This document shows positions 54,030-64,000 of a DNA stretch of 64,000 nt, piece by piece; the stretch's first letter is position 1, and every line of letters starts with the position of its first letter. The notes below the pieces were generated by a model. The model saw nothing but the letters and a program-made list of their open reading frames with translations, made no database searches and was not told where the DNA came from. The DNA is taken from the NCBI GenBank assembly GCA_019925795.1, contig CM034307.1, positions 1,736,001 to 1,800,000 on the forward strand, in the 5' to 3' direction. A program made the position numbers and the translations under genes. The DNA is from Dendrobium chrysotoxum. Its lineage: Eukaryota > Streptophyta > Magnoliopsida > Asparagales > Orchidaceae.

Positions 54030-54092
54030 GTGAGCTTCCAACCATATGCTCTTCCTCATGTACTACTATTGGAATACAACCCACTTGTGATG

Positions 54093-54244
54093 GAGAAATT
54101 ATTACGTGTAGTCATCGGACGTCATTCAAAGGTGAATCAGGATGCGTCATGTCACCATTTGCTGTGTACCGCTATATACTGGGGTGACGTGGTGCATCAT
54201 GATTCGCCTCTAAACCGTCCGGTGATCGCACGTAATAATTCCTC
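54093..54244. mobile_element. Mutator-like MITE 1 in CASPL1 intron 1
   Basis: Ends GAGAAATTATTACGTG and CACGTAATAATTCCTC. Flanking 9-mers cttgtgatg and cttattatg agree at seven of nine places, which suggests a decayed 9-bp duplication. Confidence 0.65.
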
Positions 54245-54330
54245 CTTATTATGGGACATCATCGCAAGTTTGGTGAGTGATTGAGCGAGCGTGCGTGCGT
54301 GCGTGCGAGTCGAAAAGGGCTTGTAAGACT

Positions 54331-54473
54331 GAAAAATTATTATGTGCGGCGTTTGGATTCGTCCGGAGATTAATCCGGACACGCCAAGTCGTCCAGGGCC
54401 CGATGCATCTGGGTAACATGGCGCATTCGGATTTGCCTCCGAACAGTCCGGACACCGCCTGTAAGAATCTCTC
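54331..54473. mobile_element. Mutator-like MITE 2 in CASPL1 intron 1
   Basis: Ends GAAAAATTATTATGTGCGG and CCGCCTGTAAGAATCTCTC. Flanking 9-mers tgtaagact and cgtaagact agree at eight of nine places. Short 'gtccggaca' style inverted repeats lie inside. Confidence 0.75.
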
Positions 54474-54639
54474 CGTAAGACTAGTTGAAAAAGGATGAGA
54501 GTGAAATGTGTTCTAGTAATCATAGTTTTAGAAGAAATGATATGCTATAGCCTATGTTACATGTGGGCCCATCTGGTTCCACAAGGCTTTTATCTGCCAA
54601 AATTTTAGTATTGATTTTGCCTAGTGTTTATTGTTGCAG

Positions 54640-54754
54640 GTTCTTTGTGATAGCTAATGCAATAGTTGGTTTCTACAACTTGGTGGTGCTTATTCTTAGG
54701 CCTTCTTTCAATAATTGGAAGGCATTTCATGTTGCAGTGAACCTCATGGACTTG
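54640..54754 (+). CDS. CASPL1 exon 2
   Basis: The acceptor TGTTGCAG and donor GTAAGA bound 115 bases. It encodes FFVIANAIVGFYNLVVLILR (helix 2), then FHVAVNLMDL entering helix 3. Confidence 0.92.
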
Positions 54755-54788
54755 GTAAGAAATCTCTATCCCCTCTCTCCTTCTCCAC

Positions 54789-54967
54789 GAGAGATTATTA
54801 CGTGCAGAGTCCGAATGCAGAGAACCGTTCGATTTTGTGACTATGAACAGTAAAAGTGCAGTTTTGTTCACCACTGTGTTTTTATTGCGCTTCACTACGT
54901 TTTTACTGTTCACAGTCACAAAATCAAATAGTTCTTTACGTTCGGACGCCGCACGTAATAATCTCTC
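54789..54967. mobile_element. Mutator-like MITE 3 in CASPL1 intron 2
   Basis: Perfect 17-base terminal repeats GAGAGATTATTACGTGC and GCACGTAATAATCTCTC. Flanking 9-mers cttctccac and cttctccgc agree at eight of nine places. An internal inverted repeat ('gtgactatgaacagtaaa' type) would let it fold almost end to end. Confidence 0.85.
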
Positions 54968-55018
54968 CTTCTCCGCAACAATAGTAGCTTGCTCCCAATG
55001 AAATGTTAAAAATACTTA

Positions 55019-55022
<4 letters not shown>

Positions 55023-55060
<38 letters not shown>
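55023..55060. repeat. (GA)n microsatellite in CASPL1 intron 2
   Basis: Uninterrupted GA repeat of about 38 bases. Confidence 0.97.
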
Positions 55061-55061
<1 letters not shown>

Positions 55062-55693
55062 CATGCCATTTTAAGTTTTATTTGGCACACAAGATGTGAG
55101 CTGATAATTTATTTGGCTAGCTCAGTTTGTTAACCTTTGAGATAAACACATATGAGCTCAAATTATTAATAAACTGAAAAATATTATTTGTGTTCTATTA
55201 ATTTTTTATCAAGCAAAATACATACAACAAGCTCAATCAATGATCATTAATTAAATCATTAAATTTTTTTATTGATGATCCTAATTGCATGAATTAATAG
55301 TTGTTATTTTCTTATAGTAGATTATCCTTTTTAAGATTGATAAAATGAAAAATATTTCGTTTTTTAAGAGAACCCATCAGAATCAATTAGAACCGATATT
55401 TGAACTGGAGAATTGGTGAATTGGTCTGCTTTTTTATGAACCGATCGGTTCAAGTATAGATCAATTTTCGACCTTGACTATAATAAAAAGGTTTAGAAGT
55501 TCTAACAAGTTCATCCCCTCTCCAGTTTATGTTTTCTAAACTTTTAATTTGAATATTATTATTATTTAAAGTTAAATATTTTATAAATAATCAAAATATT
55601 ATGCCCCAAAATTTTGATCTAGAATCATAGTCAAAAGATTCAATCTTGAAGTGTTCGGATTTTAGAATTTTATTCATTAAATTAAAAAATATT

Positions 55694-56142
55694 ATTGGTG
55701 GTGAGACCTACAATGCTTTATGGTGCCGAATGTTGGCCATTAAAAGAGAAGCATAATACTAAGTTAAGAGTTGCAGAGATGAGGATGCTCAAGTGGATGA
55801 GTGGCTTTACCCTTAGAGATAGGATACGAAATGAGCATATACTTGAACGTTGGAGTAGCTCCAGTGGAAGATAAGATTAGAGAGAGTCACCTTAAATGGT
55901 TTGGTCACATAAACGACGGCCTTTCGATGACCCGGTTAGGAAAGTAGAGGTATTATATTTGACTTATGTTAAGAAAGGTAGAAATAGACCTAAAAAGACT
56001 TGGTTAGAAATATTAGAAATGATCTTTCTTTATTAGATTTAAATGAGAATTTGACTTTTAACAGGACACAATGGAGAAAAAGGATTCATGTAGCCGACCT
56101 CATGTAGTGGGACAAAGGCTTGATGTTGTTGCTGTTGTTGTA
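55694..56142 (+). mobile_element. 5'-truncated RTE LINE copy in CASPL1 intron 2
   Basis: A plus-strand copy of the same 3' end as at 27371-28662 (EMRMLKWMSGFTLRDRIRNE type reading). It ends 'ggcttgatgttgttgctgttgttg'. A target duplication is not obvious. Confidence 0.85.
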
Positions 56143-56730
56143 GTATATCATTGTTATATCATTTAAAATTTTATATCTTATTAAAATAATTTTAATATTT
56201 ACTATGCCATCTGATTCAACCCGTTGTTCAACTTTGGTTGTAACTTTGAACATTGAACCTCTTCTTCTTCTAGTTAAATATCCACTTTGATTTTTAAAAC
56301 CTCGATATATCCAGTAAATTTAAGCCGTAAAATATACAAGTAAAATGAATTATTTTTATTTATATATATAATCAAGTCATTTACTTATTGGATGAGCTAG
56401 ATTAAAAAATAAATTATTAGCAAACATCTTTACACAAGTACACAAGGTTAGCCAATATATTATTAATATAATTATAAGCATAATAACAAAACCAAATTCA
56501 TACTTAATTCTTTCTTAAAGTTAAGTTCTTAGTAACAATGTTATTATTTTTAAATGAAGCAATTGGATTCTTTCTCACTTCAAAGTACTCCAATATTTTT
56601 TATAATACATTACTCATTATCAAGAAATTAGAACTCTCCAAATCTCTCTATATATATTAATCATTAAGCATGAACAATTTATGCCAAACACTTTAATAAA
56701 TATGCAAGCAAAGCAAATGCAAGAAAATAA

Positions 56731-56930
56731 GGGTTTGTTTAGGACGGTTACAGCGTTTTATAAAGTTGATTGTAAAGCTGTTGTTGAGAAAATAATTTCG
56801 CTACTATGGTTGCAGAAATTAGCTTAGCACCATAATTTTTTTTTAAAAAACAGTAAAAAAATAGTAACAAAATGAAATTGTGGTTGTTGTCTGAAAGCAA
56901 TCTAGCCAAAAAGCTGTCCCAAACAAACTC
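56731..56930. mobile_element. Tourist-like MITE A
   Basis: 200 bases with ends GGGTTTGTTTAGGACGG and CTGTCCCAAACAAACTC and TAA on both sides (56728-56730, 56931-56933). Three-base TWA duplications point to the PIF/Harbinger superfamily. Confidence 0.82.
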
Positions 56931-57111
56931 TAAATTCAAATCAAAAGTCCCACAAAATCCGAGCACTGACGATCATATTATACAACTTCAATCGTATTGT
57001 ACGATCAGTTCAAATCTAATCATATTTCCTTCGCAAGGGAAATAGTTTTAAGGCATCTTATGGAATAAGAAAGAAAATGGAAGAATGAGAATATTAATAT
57101 CTTTTGAACAG

Positions 57112-57336
57112 GCTATGTTTGCTCTGTTGGCGACTGGCGCAGCTGCTGCTACTTCCATAGCAGAGCTCGGCAAAAATGGCAATTTGAACGCAAGATGGAG
57201 TCCAATTTGCAGCCATTTTGGCCAATTCTGCATCCATGGCGGTCTGGCCATTCTTGCCTCCTTCATTGGCGCTTTGTTGCTTATGATTCTTAATGCTCTT
57301 TCAGTTTTCACTTTGTACAGTAAAGTTTCAGATTAG
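57112..57336 (+). CDS. CASPL1 exon 3
   Basis: 74 codons and TAG after the acceptor TTGAACAG: AMFALLATGAAAATSIAELG (helix 3), an extracellular loop with two Cys (ICSHFGQFCIHGG), helix 4 and a short tail ending KVSD. Confidence 0.93.
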   Translation, partial: AMFALLATGAAAATSIAELGKNGNLNARWSPICSHFGQFCIHGGLAILASFIGALLLMILNALSVFTLYSKVSD

Positions 57337-57422
57337 GATCAGTTGGATCCATTTAATCTTTATTAATTGCCTTTATTCTTGTTTCTTATGTCTAAGTTGT
57401 GATACATGTTTGTATCAACTTT

Positions 57423-57553
57423 AGCTTCATTTGGTACGACTTTCTTCCTGTTTTTCAAAATAGTTTTTTAGTACAAAAAATTTTTAAATTAGAATTTTTT
57501 GTACTAAAAAGCTATTTTAGAAAGCGGTAAAAAAGCTGTCCCAAACAAAGCCT
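57423..57553. mobile_element. Tourist-like MITE B
   Basis: 131 bases with ends AGCTTCATTTGGTACG and AGCTGTCCCAAACAAAGCC, flanked by TTT. It contains a nested inverted repeat of 'tttttagtacaaaaaattt'. Confidence 0.7.
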
Positions 57554-58121
57554 TTGTAACATGTTGGTCATATCTGGCTTCTTCAATTTGGTGTGAAAAG
57601 ACAGTTGCATTGAAGTATTATTATTATTATTGTTTTTTGAAGTATATATTCATATGTATACCTTTGAGTAATTTGCATAATTCTCGGTGCATTTTTTTTA
57701 TCATAAAACATCTAAGTATTTAAATCAGAAACTTTGGTAATGATTTCGGGATTATCTAAGTCCTATTTTCAACAAACTTATAATCAAAATGAATGTCTCG
57801 ATGAGATGAACCTAATGATACCAACAGCTCGCAAATACAATTTAGGGTTCATCAAAATTACGTATAATAGAAAATAATTGGCTATTTGGCAAATTAACCC
57901 TAAACATATTAAGTTTTAAAATTATATTGCAAATTTTTATATGAGTCCTTCATCCCTTCTATTTGAAATATAGCTAAAAGATCTGGTTTAGTTGGAAAAC
58001 AACAAAAATGTTTGGTATAAAGGTGCTTAATAATCTTAAACTAATTCATAAAAAATGTGAACTTGGCTGAATTATGAAGTAGATTAGTTGAGCTATTTTA
58101 TTATTACTATGCTAAAATTAA

Positions 58122-58203
58122 GGTTTCGTTCTGGACGGCAAGCAGATTTCTAATACAAAAAGCTGCTTTAGAAAGCAGTAAGAAAGTTGTCCCAAACGAA
58201 GCC
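58122..58203. mobile_element. Tourist-like MITE C
   Basis: 82 bases, the shortest of the set, with ends GGTTTCGTTCTGGACGG and TTGTCCCAAACGAAGCC. TAA flanks it on both sides. Confidence 0.78.
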
Positions 58204-59960
58204 TAAGTTTAATATTTTATGTATTTAGCTAACTATGGTGCTTGAATAGGAGGATATATTTGGATAAAATACAAATTAAAGGCAATGAAATGTTATTACA
58301 TGATGAAAAGGCTCATGAATTATATATTGTATCTATGTGGTGAAGGCATGTGAGCACTTCATCATAGGAAAGAAATAGGCATATTTAATTTCATTTTTTT
58401 TCAAATAGGGCAGGTGAAATTGTGATTTGTTTTGACAACAAAATGTTATGAATGTCATTGTGACTGTTGTTGTATGAGAAGGAAATGGAAGTTGGTAGAG
58501 AGTTGCTTTCCAATCATGGCATCTTAATTTAAGAGGTAAGTAGGATTTTGAATGCTAACTTATTCAACATTTTAACCTAATAGTGGAGGCCTTTTGTTTG
58601 TTTTGATTCATGATGATGATGGGAGTTTATCAAATTGAAATGATTTGACTGCTAAGATATGAGAGAGGAAATGGAGATAGGGCTATTGATGACCTAAGGA
58701 TAAATAAAATCTGGCTACATCTTGTTAATTTGTGGAGAGCGATGGAATATGGGCGTCTGGTGATTTTTCTGTGTGTATATATATATTTATGTTTGGTAGA
58801 GTTATGAGAATGCCAAGCAAGCACACCACTTGTAGGTTTTGTTGTATAGTTGCGATCGAAGTTAACCAAATTTAGTCCATCCTAATTTATCTCCAAATGT
58901 AAATATATATTCCTAAAACGCTACAAGAATAACTACATACAAGAACGGATAGTGATATGAAAAGAAAAATAGAGAAAAGCTCACTTAATGCCTCATACTC
59001 ATCCTTTGACCCCTATTTATAAGTTTAGGTCAATATTTAACGCTATATGAATAGTGCATACAAGTAAAATTTATAACAATGCTTAACAAATGATTTTTGT
59101 AAAATAAAAAAAGTAGCTAGTTTGTAGTTATCAAAGTACATAGAGAATTCATAATGAGCTCTAAGTAAGGGTTTATTTGACTTATATGATTTTAGAAGAA
59201 ATATAAAGGTGGGAAAGCATAGTCAAATAATCAATAATGAATAAGGGAGTTGTTGAGCAATCAAGTTTCCAAGTAGCTGAGCAATTGAATACCCGAGCTG
59301 AGGAGTACCAAAATTTGAATTTTAACTTTGAAGTTTGGTTGATTTCAAATTAAATAAACAAATGTTGATTTCAAAATTGAATCACTCAACGATTCTTAAG
59401 GAAAATGTTGAATTACTTTTGATCAATTCATTGAGTTTTATGGACAAGTTTCCTACGTCATTAGAGGTTGAGTTCTTCAAGTCCTCGTGGAATGAGTTAC
59501 CCAAATATATTTTGAGGTTTCAAATAAAACGATCTATTGAATTCAAGTGTCAAAGTAAAAATTCTAACTAAGATTCTTAAAAGTTATTTTTGTAAAAACA
59601 AGACAAGTTAATGTTTAAGATCTTTCTTTTAATTGATTTCAAGCAAAAAAAAAACTATAAAGTTTTTTAAGCTTTCAAAAATAATAGATGACTTACTGTA
59701 AAAACAAGACAAGTTAATAAACTTAGCTAGCTTTTAGCTTTCAAAAGTACATAGATGACTTATTTGATCTCTAAGTAAAGATCAAGCTAGTGAGTGGCTT
59801 TTTTAAGCTTATACTGAGTTCATTTGACAAAGTAATTGTAATTAGGCAAGTAGAGCCTTCCAAGAGTGCATTCAGTGGAAAGAAGCCCAGAGTAGAGGCT
59901 AGTGATTTAAGAGTGGAGGACAGATAGTGTTTGGGAGTGTTGGAGGTCTGTATCAGTTAG
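58204..59960. other. AT-rich intergenic DNA between CASPL1 and NAC genes
   Basis: I see no gene with support here. A short frame at 59335-59571 has no recognisable content. Some phrases recur ('gtaaaaacaagacaagttaat' at about 59593 and 59698), a local duplication. Confidence 0.5.
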
Positions 59961-59974
59961 CAGTTCACACATAT

Positions 59975-60108
59975 GTGTTTCCGACACGCATTTATCGTCG
60001 ACCCGTTTTCCGTCGAAAATCTGCCGGAAAATCAATATTTCCGTCGAAAAATATTCATTTCAGGTGGCTTTTGTCCGCTGGAAATATCAATTTTTCCTGT
60101 AGCGATCC
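59975..60108. repeat. CACTA-like terminal fragment
   Basis: On the minus strand the end reads CGCTACAGGAAAAATTG, close to the CACTACAAGAAAA-type end of EnSpm/CACTA elements. Behind it are several subterminal 'ttccgtcgaaaat' and 'gccggaaaat' repeats. Only one end is seen. Confidence 0.45.
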
Positions 60109-60458
60109 AATCGTCACCAAATCTAATGAAAAAAACAAGACTAAAAAACTTCATAATTTTTAAATCTAAATATTTAAATAAATAAAAGACTACTATCACT
60201 ACAACATTCAAACAGAATCACCATTTAAAAGACTTTAATTTGTCAAACAAAAGCACCAACCAACACTTTTCATATCTCTTACATCCATCCCAATCTCATA
60301 ACTCTATATACATCAAACTCCTAAATGCTTAATATCCACTAAAAACAACCTTCAATTTACTACAAAACATACTATACACTCAGACAATGACATAAGTTCA
60401 CAATCTGTACTTTATTACAAAGCTCAATTCCAACGCACTTATTTTCATAAAAATTATA

Positions 60459-62270
60459 TCAAAAACTAGCAAAGGGATTCCACAATGTGGGAATTGCACT
60501 ATCAGAAAAGCAGCTTCCATTAATCTGTTGGTTCTCTTCAATCTTACTGAGTTGGCTCAGCATTGCCTTTATGTCTCTCGTATGATCACAAGAAACAGTG
60601 TTGAAGGATGAAGAAAAAAGACTAGGATCAGTTGCTTGGCTTGCAGAAAAGTTGGAGAAGCAGGGCACCTGCTCAAGTCCCTCAAGGTTGAGAGGAACAT
60701 GATTATAACTTGTAATATGAGAGTCTGTCAGAGGTGGCAGAGAGGAGGAATCAGTGTCTTCATCGCAAGTCTCAGTGCTTATTTTTGGAGAGAGAGGTCT
60801 GCTCTTAAAAAAGACTCTGCATAGAACCCAATCCTCCTGAACAAAAAATGAAAGAATCAGTAAAACTGATAGGCATTTGCGTTCATGATCTGACCTCAAA
60901 ACTTTATACCTTGAAGGAGAACTTGGGAGCATCTCTAGACGATACCATTCTGAACTCATGCATCACCCACTCTGTCTTCTTCCCCTTGGGAGCTCTCCCT
61001 TGGTAGAACACCAAGGTCTTTCTCATGCCAACAAGCTCTCCCTTACGTAGCACCTGTCGATCCTTGCCTGTCGCCTTCCAGTAGCCTGAAACTGTTGCTC
61101 TATTCGTTCGTTGGCCGGTGGCATACTTCTTATCCTTCAGACTAAAGAAGTACCACTCCTTCCCCCTTACACACGCTGTCTCTGATATCCAATGAATAAT
61201 ATTCATATATTAAAAATAAATATAAGTATATAATTTTTTTTTTGAAACGGGGGTATCTATCCGCTGCCACTCCAGAGGGAGCGCTTGGCTGCGTAACTAA
61301 TCCCTCGGTGGAACCTAACGAGGCCACCCACCGGCATCGAGCCTACACTTGCTTTGCCCCACTGAGAGGCGAGGTCATAGTAGACCGTGCTTGCCCACCA
61401 ACCACCCTAAGCCTCGGTGGGTGGATTAGCATCACTAATTACATGATTAAGGATGGGGATGACTAGATTAGCATCATTAATCATATCATTCAATTAGTCT
61501 ACATCATCTAAGTTGATTTCAAAGCAAACCAGTCATGAAAATAGGTTGAAAGCTACTATGTGTGATTTCATTCAGATTAGCAGCTTGTCAATCACTTTTT
61601 TTCTTTGACTTCAGAGATCTTTTTTACAGATCAACTACTCCATCAATGGCTGTAGCAGAAATTCTTCAATCACATAAAGGTTTTTTGGGATAGAAATAAT
61701 TTTTTAGTATAATTTTTTTATTAAAGTTTTTTTAATTAAAAAATTATTTTAAAAAATAGTAAGAAAACTATCCCAAATAAAATCAAAGTATTTATGCAAA
61801 GATGAAGAGGCCTTTGCTTTGAGTCAGCTCGCCGACGCCATTAATTTGACAATTTTTTCCGTGTTTTTAAAAAATTTTGCTATGAGGAAAGAAAGATCAA
61901 CATTTATGGATCAAGAGAAGCAATTAAGAACTTAGATTATTGCAGAAAAAAAATCTCAATTCAAATTAGCATATAAGCGATTACAGAAATTTAAATTTCT
62001 TTCACCAAAGATTAAAGGATGAAGGTAGGTAGAGAGAGTGATTAGGTGCACAGAAGCCTCACCAGGCAGGTCCCATGGCTCACACCTGTTGAGGTCGACG
62101 TCGACCATAGCCGGAAAGCCATAGAATTCGGCACCGTCAGCGGCCGCGGAGACTCGCCGGCTCAAGTATTCGCAAATCAGCTCGTCGTCCCTCGGATGAA
62201 ATCGGAATCCCGGAGGCAGCTTTGCCTCCACCATGCTCAAGATACTCATAGCCTCCTTCACTATAACCAC
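60459..62270 (-). CDS. NAC1: NAC transcription factor gene, NAC1 (ANAC021/022) type
   Basis: NAC proteins are plant DNA-binding transcription factors. NAC1 acts in auxin-dependent lateral root growth. Exon 1 is 62270-62063, with two earlier Mets; the family start suggests the ATG at 62249 (MSILSMVEAKLPPG). Exon 2 is 61181-60910 and exon 3 60836-60459. All five NAC subdomains are present: LPPGFRFHPRDDELICEYL, DVDLNRCEPWDLPE, the WYFFS..YATG..NRAT..GYWKATGKDR block, LVGMRKTLVFYQGRAPKGKK and EDWVLCRVF. The C-terminal motifs SSLPPL, VPCFSNFS and AMLSQLSKI agree with Arabidopsis NAC1 as I recall it. From 62249 the protein has 278 residues, somewhat shorter than the roughly 320 expected. Splice phases fit (G then AG gives Glu). 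The gene looks intact. Confidence 0.92.
61179..61439 (-). mobile_element. SINE-like insertion in NAC intron 1
   Basis: The core is about 61228-61430. On the minus strand it starts near 'cccaccgaggcttagggtgg', has a 'ctcagtggggcaaagc' part resembling an RNA polymerase III A box and 'ggctcgatgcc' resembling a B box, and ends 'cccccgtttcaaaaaaaaaa', an A tail. It is GC-rich in an AT-rich intron. This fits a tRNA-derived SINE. No clear target duplication was found, and the left limit given slightly overlaps the exon border. Confidence 0.5.
61679..61784. mobile_element. Tourist-like MITE D in NAC intron 1
   Basis: 106 bases with ends GGTTTTTTGGGATAG and CTATCCCAAATAAAATC, flanked by AAA on both sides. 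Nearly the whole element is an inverted repeat rich in A and T. Confidence 0.65.
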
Positions 62271-62279
62271 TCTTTCTAG

Positions 62280-62341
62280 TCTCCTATCTTAACTGAGAGA
62301 AAGAGAGAGATAATATGAAGAAAGAGAGAGAAAGATAATAT

Positions 62342-62389
<48 letters not shown>

Positions 62390-62716
62390 GTTCAATCAAG
62401 CAAGAGTGACAAATAGAAGGGGTATTAATAGGGGCATGAAATATAAGAAGAGAGAGATCAGAGAGAGAGAGAGATTAGTTCAATCAAGCAAGAGTGACAA
62501 ATAGAAGGGGTATTAATAGGGGCATGAAATACAAGAAGAGAGAGAGAGAGAAAGATAATATGAAGAGAGAGAGAGAGAGAGATCGAGAGGGATTAGTTCA
62601 ATCAAGCAAGAGTGACAAATAGAAGGGGTATTAATAGGGGCATGAAATATAAGAAGAGAGAGAGATTAGTTCAATCAAGCAAGAGTGACAAATAGAAGGG
62701 GTATGCATAAAATATA

Positions 62717-62756
<40 letters not shown>
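62280..62756. repeat. GA-rich minisatellite just upstream of the NAC start
   Basis: Four copies of a unit beginning 'attagttcaatcaagcaaga' at 62386, 62474, 62592 and 62665 are separated by (GA)n tracts of varying length. The units share 'gtgacaaatagaaggggtat'. The array occupies the leader or proximal promoter of the NAC gene, which is transcribed to the left, and on that strand it is CT-rich. Confidence 0.9.
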
Positions 62757-62758
<2 letters not shown>

Positions 62759-62759
62759 G

Positions 62760-64000
62760 CAATGGAACAGGGATCACGTTTTCTCTCATGGGGTGAGGAG
62801 GGTGACCTGGATGACAGGTCACACTCTGCCAACTCTCACCACTGGTTGATGATTTGGCATTTGGTTTCTAGTTCCCCTCCACATCACAGCCAGACGTGGC
62901 ACAACTAAGCACACTCGTGTCAATTAGGTAGCTGATCCAGATCATGAAGGATCAAAGGAAAAACAGTGAGCCTGTGTGGTGTTTGCTTGTGCAGCTATCA
63001 GAGCTCTTCATGCTGCTGTGGGTGCTGTAAGTTTCTCCTGTCAAGCGAGCATAGCAGCAGAAATTAGTGGTCGATGCATATATGGCAGGCTATGGCTTGA
63101 TTTGTATTTTTATGTTGATGCAATGATTGCAATGCATTATATGAAAGAAGAATTATTATGTTAGGTGGGTGCTAATTAGTTTTGTTCATTAAAGTTTTAA
63201 ATTTTAGTGTTACAATCTTCTGATTAAGCTCTTACCTTATCAAAATTGTGATTTTGAACTTTTTTTTTTTTTGTAAAAATCATATTATTATTGATATTAT
63301 TATGAGTCATAGACTGTTATGTTTATCCTTCTTGTTCTTGGATAAGAGAGAGGGAGAGCTTACACAGGAAAAACCTTTTCCTTTATTTAATATGAGCTAT
63401 TACAAGGGGGCTATTCTTACATCAACTGCAATGCTATTTATAGGCATTTACAAGGAGTGTGATAGCTTGCGGATCAACCTAATCTAAAACCGGACCAATA
63501 CACAACAATCTCGAACTTGATCCAATTTTACAATTAAAGAATCACATGTGCGCCTGCTGTGATTTGACTGGCTCCATGCACTAACTCCACGAGCAAACAT
63601 GTCGAGCTGAGCCTAATGCACAACTCCAGCTTGCACTCTCGACGTTCTAACCCACACGCGTATACACCTGCTATTGTTCCTCCCATGATCCACACACCCA
63701 TGCATTGTGCATTGCCTGCTCCTGCATGCTTTCTAGCCCACACAGTTGCTCATACATGGCACGCCTGCGCTCTAGCATCGATCACACTCCAGCTCACCAA
63801 TCGTCCCCGGGCACCCGTGAGTGCTTTGACTCGCGACTTCGCCCGAGCCACCCGTCTGATTTCAAGTCCACGACCAACCTACTGCCCAAAGATTCTCGAT
63901 CTTGCCGATTTTGATCTACTGCTCCGACACACAACATAAACAAATGACTCTGCTCCCACCTATGGCAGCCTCTTTGCTGCCCAAATACCACCTGAATTCC
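62760..64000. other. Intergenic sequence upstream of NAC gene
   Basis: Probably holds more of the NAC promoter (62760-63000). From about 63330 the composition changes to GC-richer sequence with phrases such as 'gagctattacaagggggct' and 'atttataggcatttacaa', which resemble an LTR or internal part of another retroelement continuing past the window. I cannot assign it. No gene was recognised. Confidence 0.4.

Larger units (their letters stand above)
48764..57336 (+). pseudogene. CASP-like membrane protein gene split by a solo LTR
   Basis: CASP-like (CASPL) proteins are four-helix plasma-membrane proteins related to the Casparian strip scaffold. Exon 1 is 48764-48862 plus 53887-54029, interrupted by a solo LTR. 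Exon 2 is 54640-54754 and exon 3 57112-57336. Splice phases agree (exon 1 ends with GT, exon 2 starts with G) and donors are GTGAGC and GTAAGA. The coding parts give about 193 residues, the usual length. Recognisable family parts are KFQQTPAFV then FFVIANAIVGFYNLV, AMFALLATGAAAA, and the last helix ASFIGALLLMILNALSVF. It looks like the CASPL1 group, but the subgroup is not certain. As arranged, the frame from 48764 reaches a stop (TGT TGA) on entering the LTR after 34 codons. Everything else appears intact, so the insertion is the only lesion seen. Confidence 0.9.

Noticed and set aside
59335..59571. A 78-residue frame in intergenic DNA
   Set aside because: There is no recognisable domain, no splice or promoter context and an ordinary AT-rich composition.
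63330..64000. Possible retroelement LTR or gene at the right edge
   Set aside because: Composition and a few phrases suggest a retroelement, but no ends, primer site or protein motif can be seen inside the window.

Overview
This is plant nuclear DNA, almost certainly from a flowering plant. It holds three intron-containing host genes: an LSD1-type zinc-finger gene (+), a CASP-like membrane protein gene of the CASPL1 type (+) and a NAC1-type NAC transcription factor gene (-). They lie in a dense, nested set of plant transposable elements. Nothing looks bacterial or organellar. The species cannot be named from the sequence.

Layout. Positions 329-21020 hold a minus-strand Ty3/gypsy element of the Tat lineage (dual RNase H). 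It has LTRs of about 5 kb, a tRNA-Arg type primer site and a frame-broken gag-pol. Its left LTR is truncated in the window. Positions 21021-24633 carry decayed LINE pieces. The LSD1-type gene enters at 24634, and its next exon is at 46825. The 22-kb intron between them is a nest. An old Copia element (about 25188-43790) was invaded by two RTE LINE copies, a 4.2-kb solo LTR of the Tat family (28703-32855), an internally deleted gypsy derivative carrying a piece of a host BAH-domain gene (33462-36389), and a younger Copia (37747-43216) that itself carries a hAT-type element (39109-39773). LSD1 ends at 47889.

The CASPL1-type gene starts at 48764. Its first coding exon is split by a second solo Tat-family LTR (48863-53881) with a perfect 5-bp target duplication. 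The rest of the gene (53887-57336) has introns full of small MITEs and a LINE fragment. The NAC gene (62270-60459, three exons) follows, with a SINE-like insertion and a MITE in its first intron and a GA-rich minisatellite just upstream of its start.

I did not find a wholly new multi-gene system. The observations most worth following are: the solo LTR inside the CASPL1 exon, whose junction creates an in-frame ATG; the BAH gene fragment fused in frame inside a retrotransposon derivative; a five-copy hairpin array in all three better-preserved Tat-family LTRs, with changes that keep the stem paired; and three long inverted repeats with a compensatory change in the spacer between pol and the 3' LTR. 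All boundaries, duplications and splice sites were read by eye. Divergence and homology statements are not computed.
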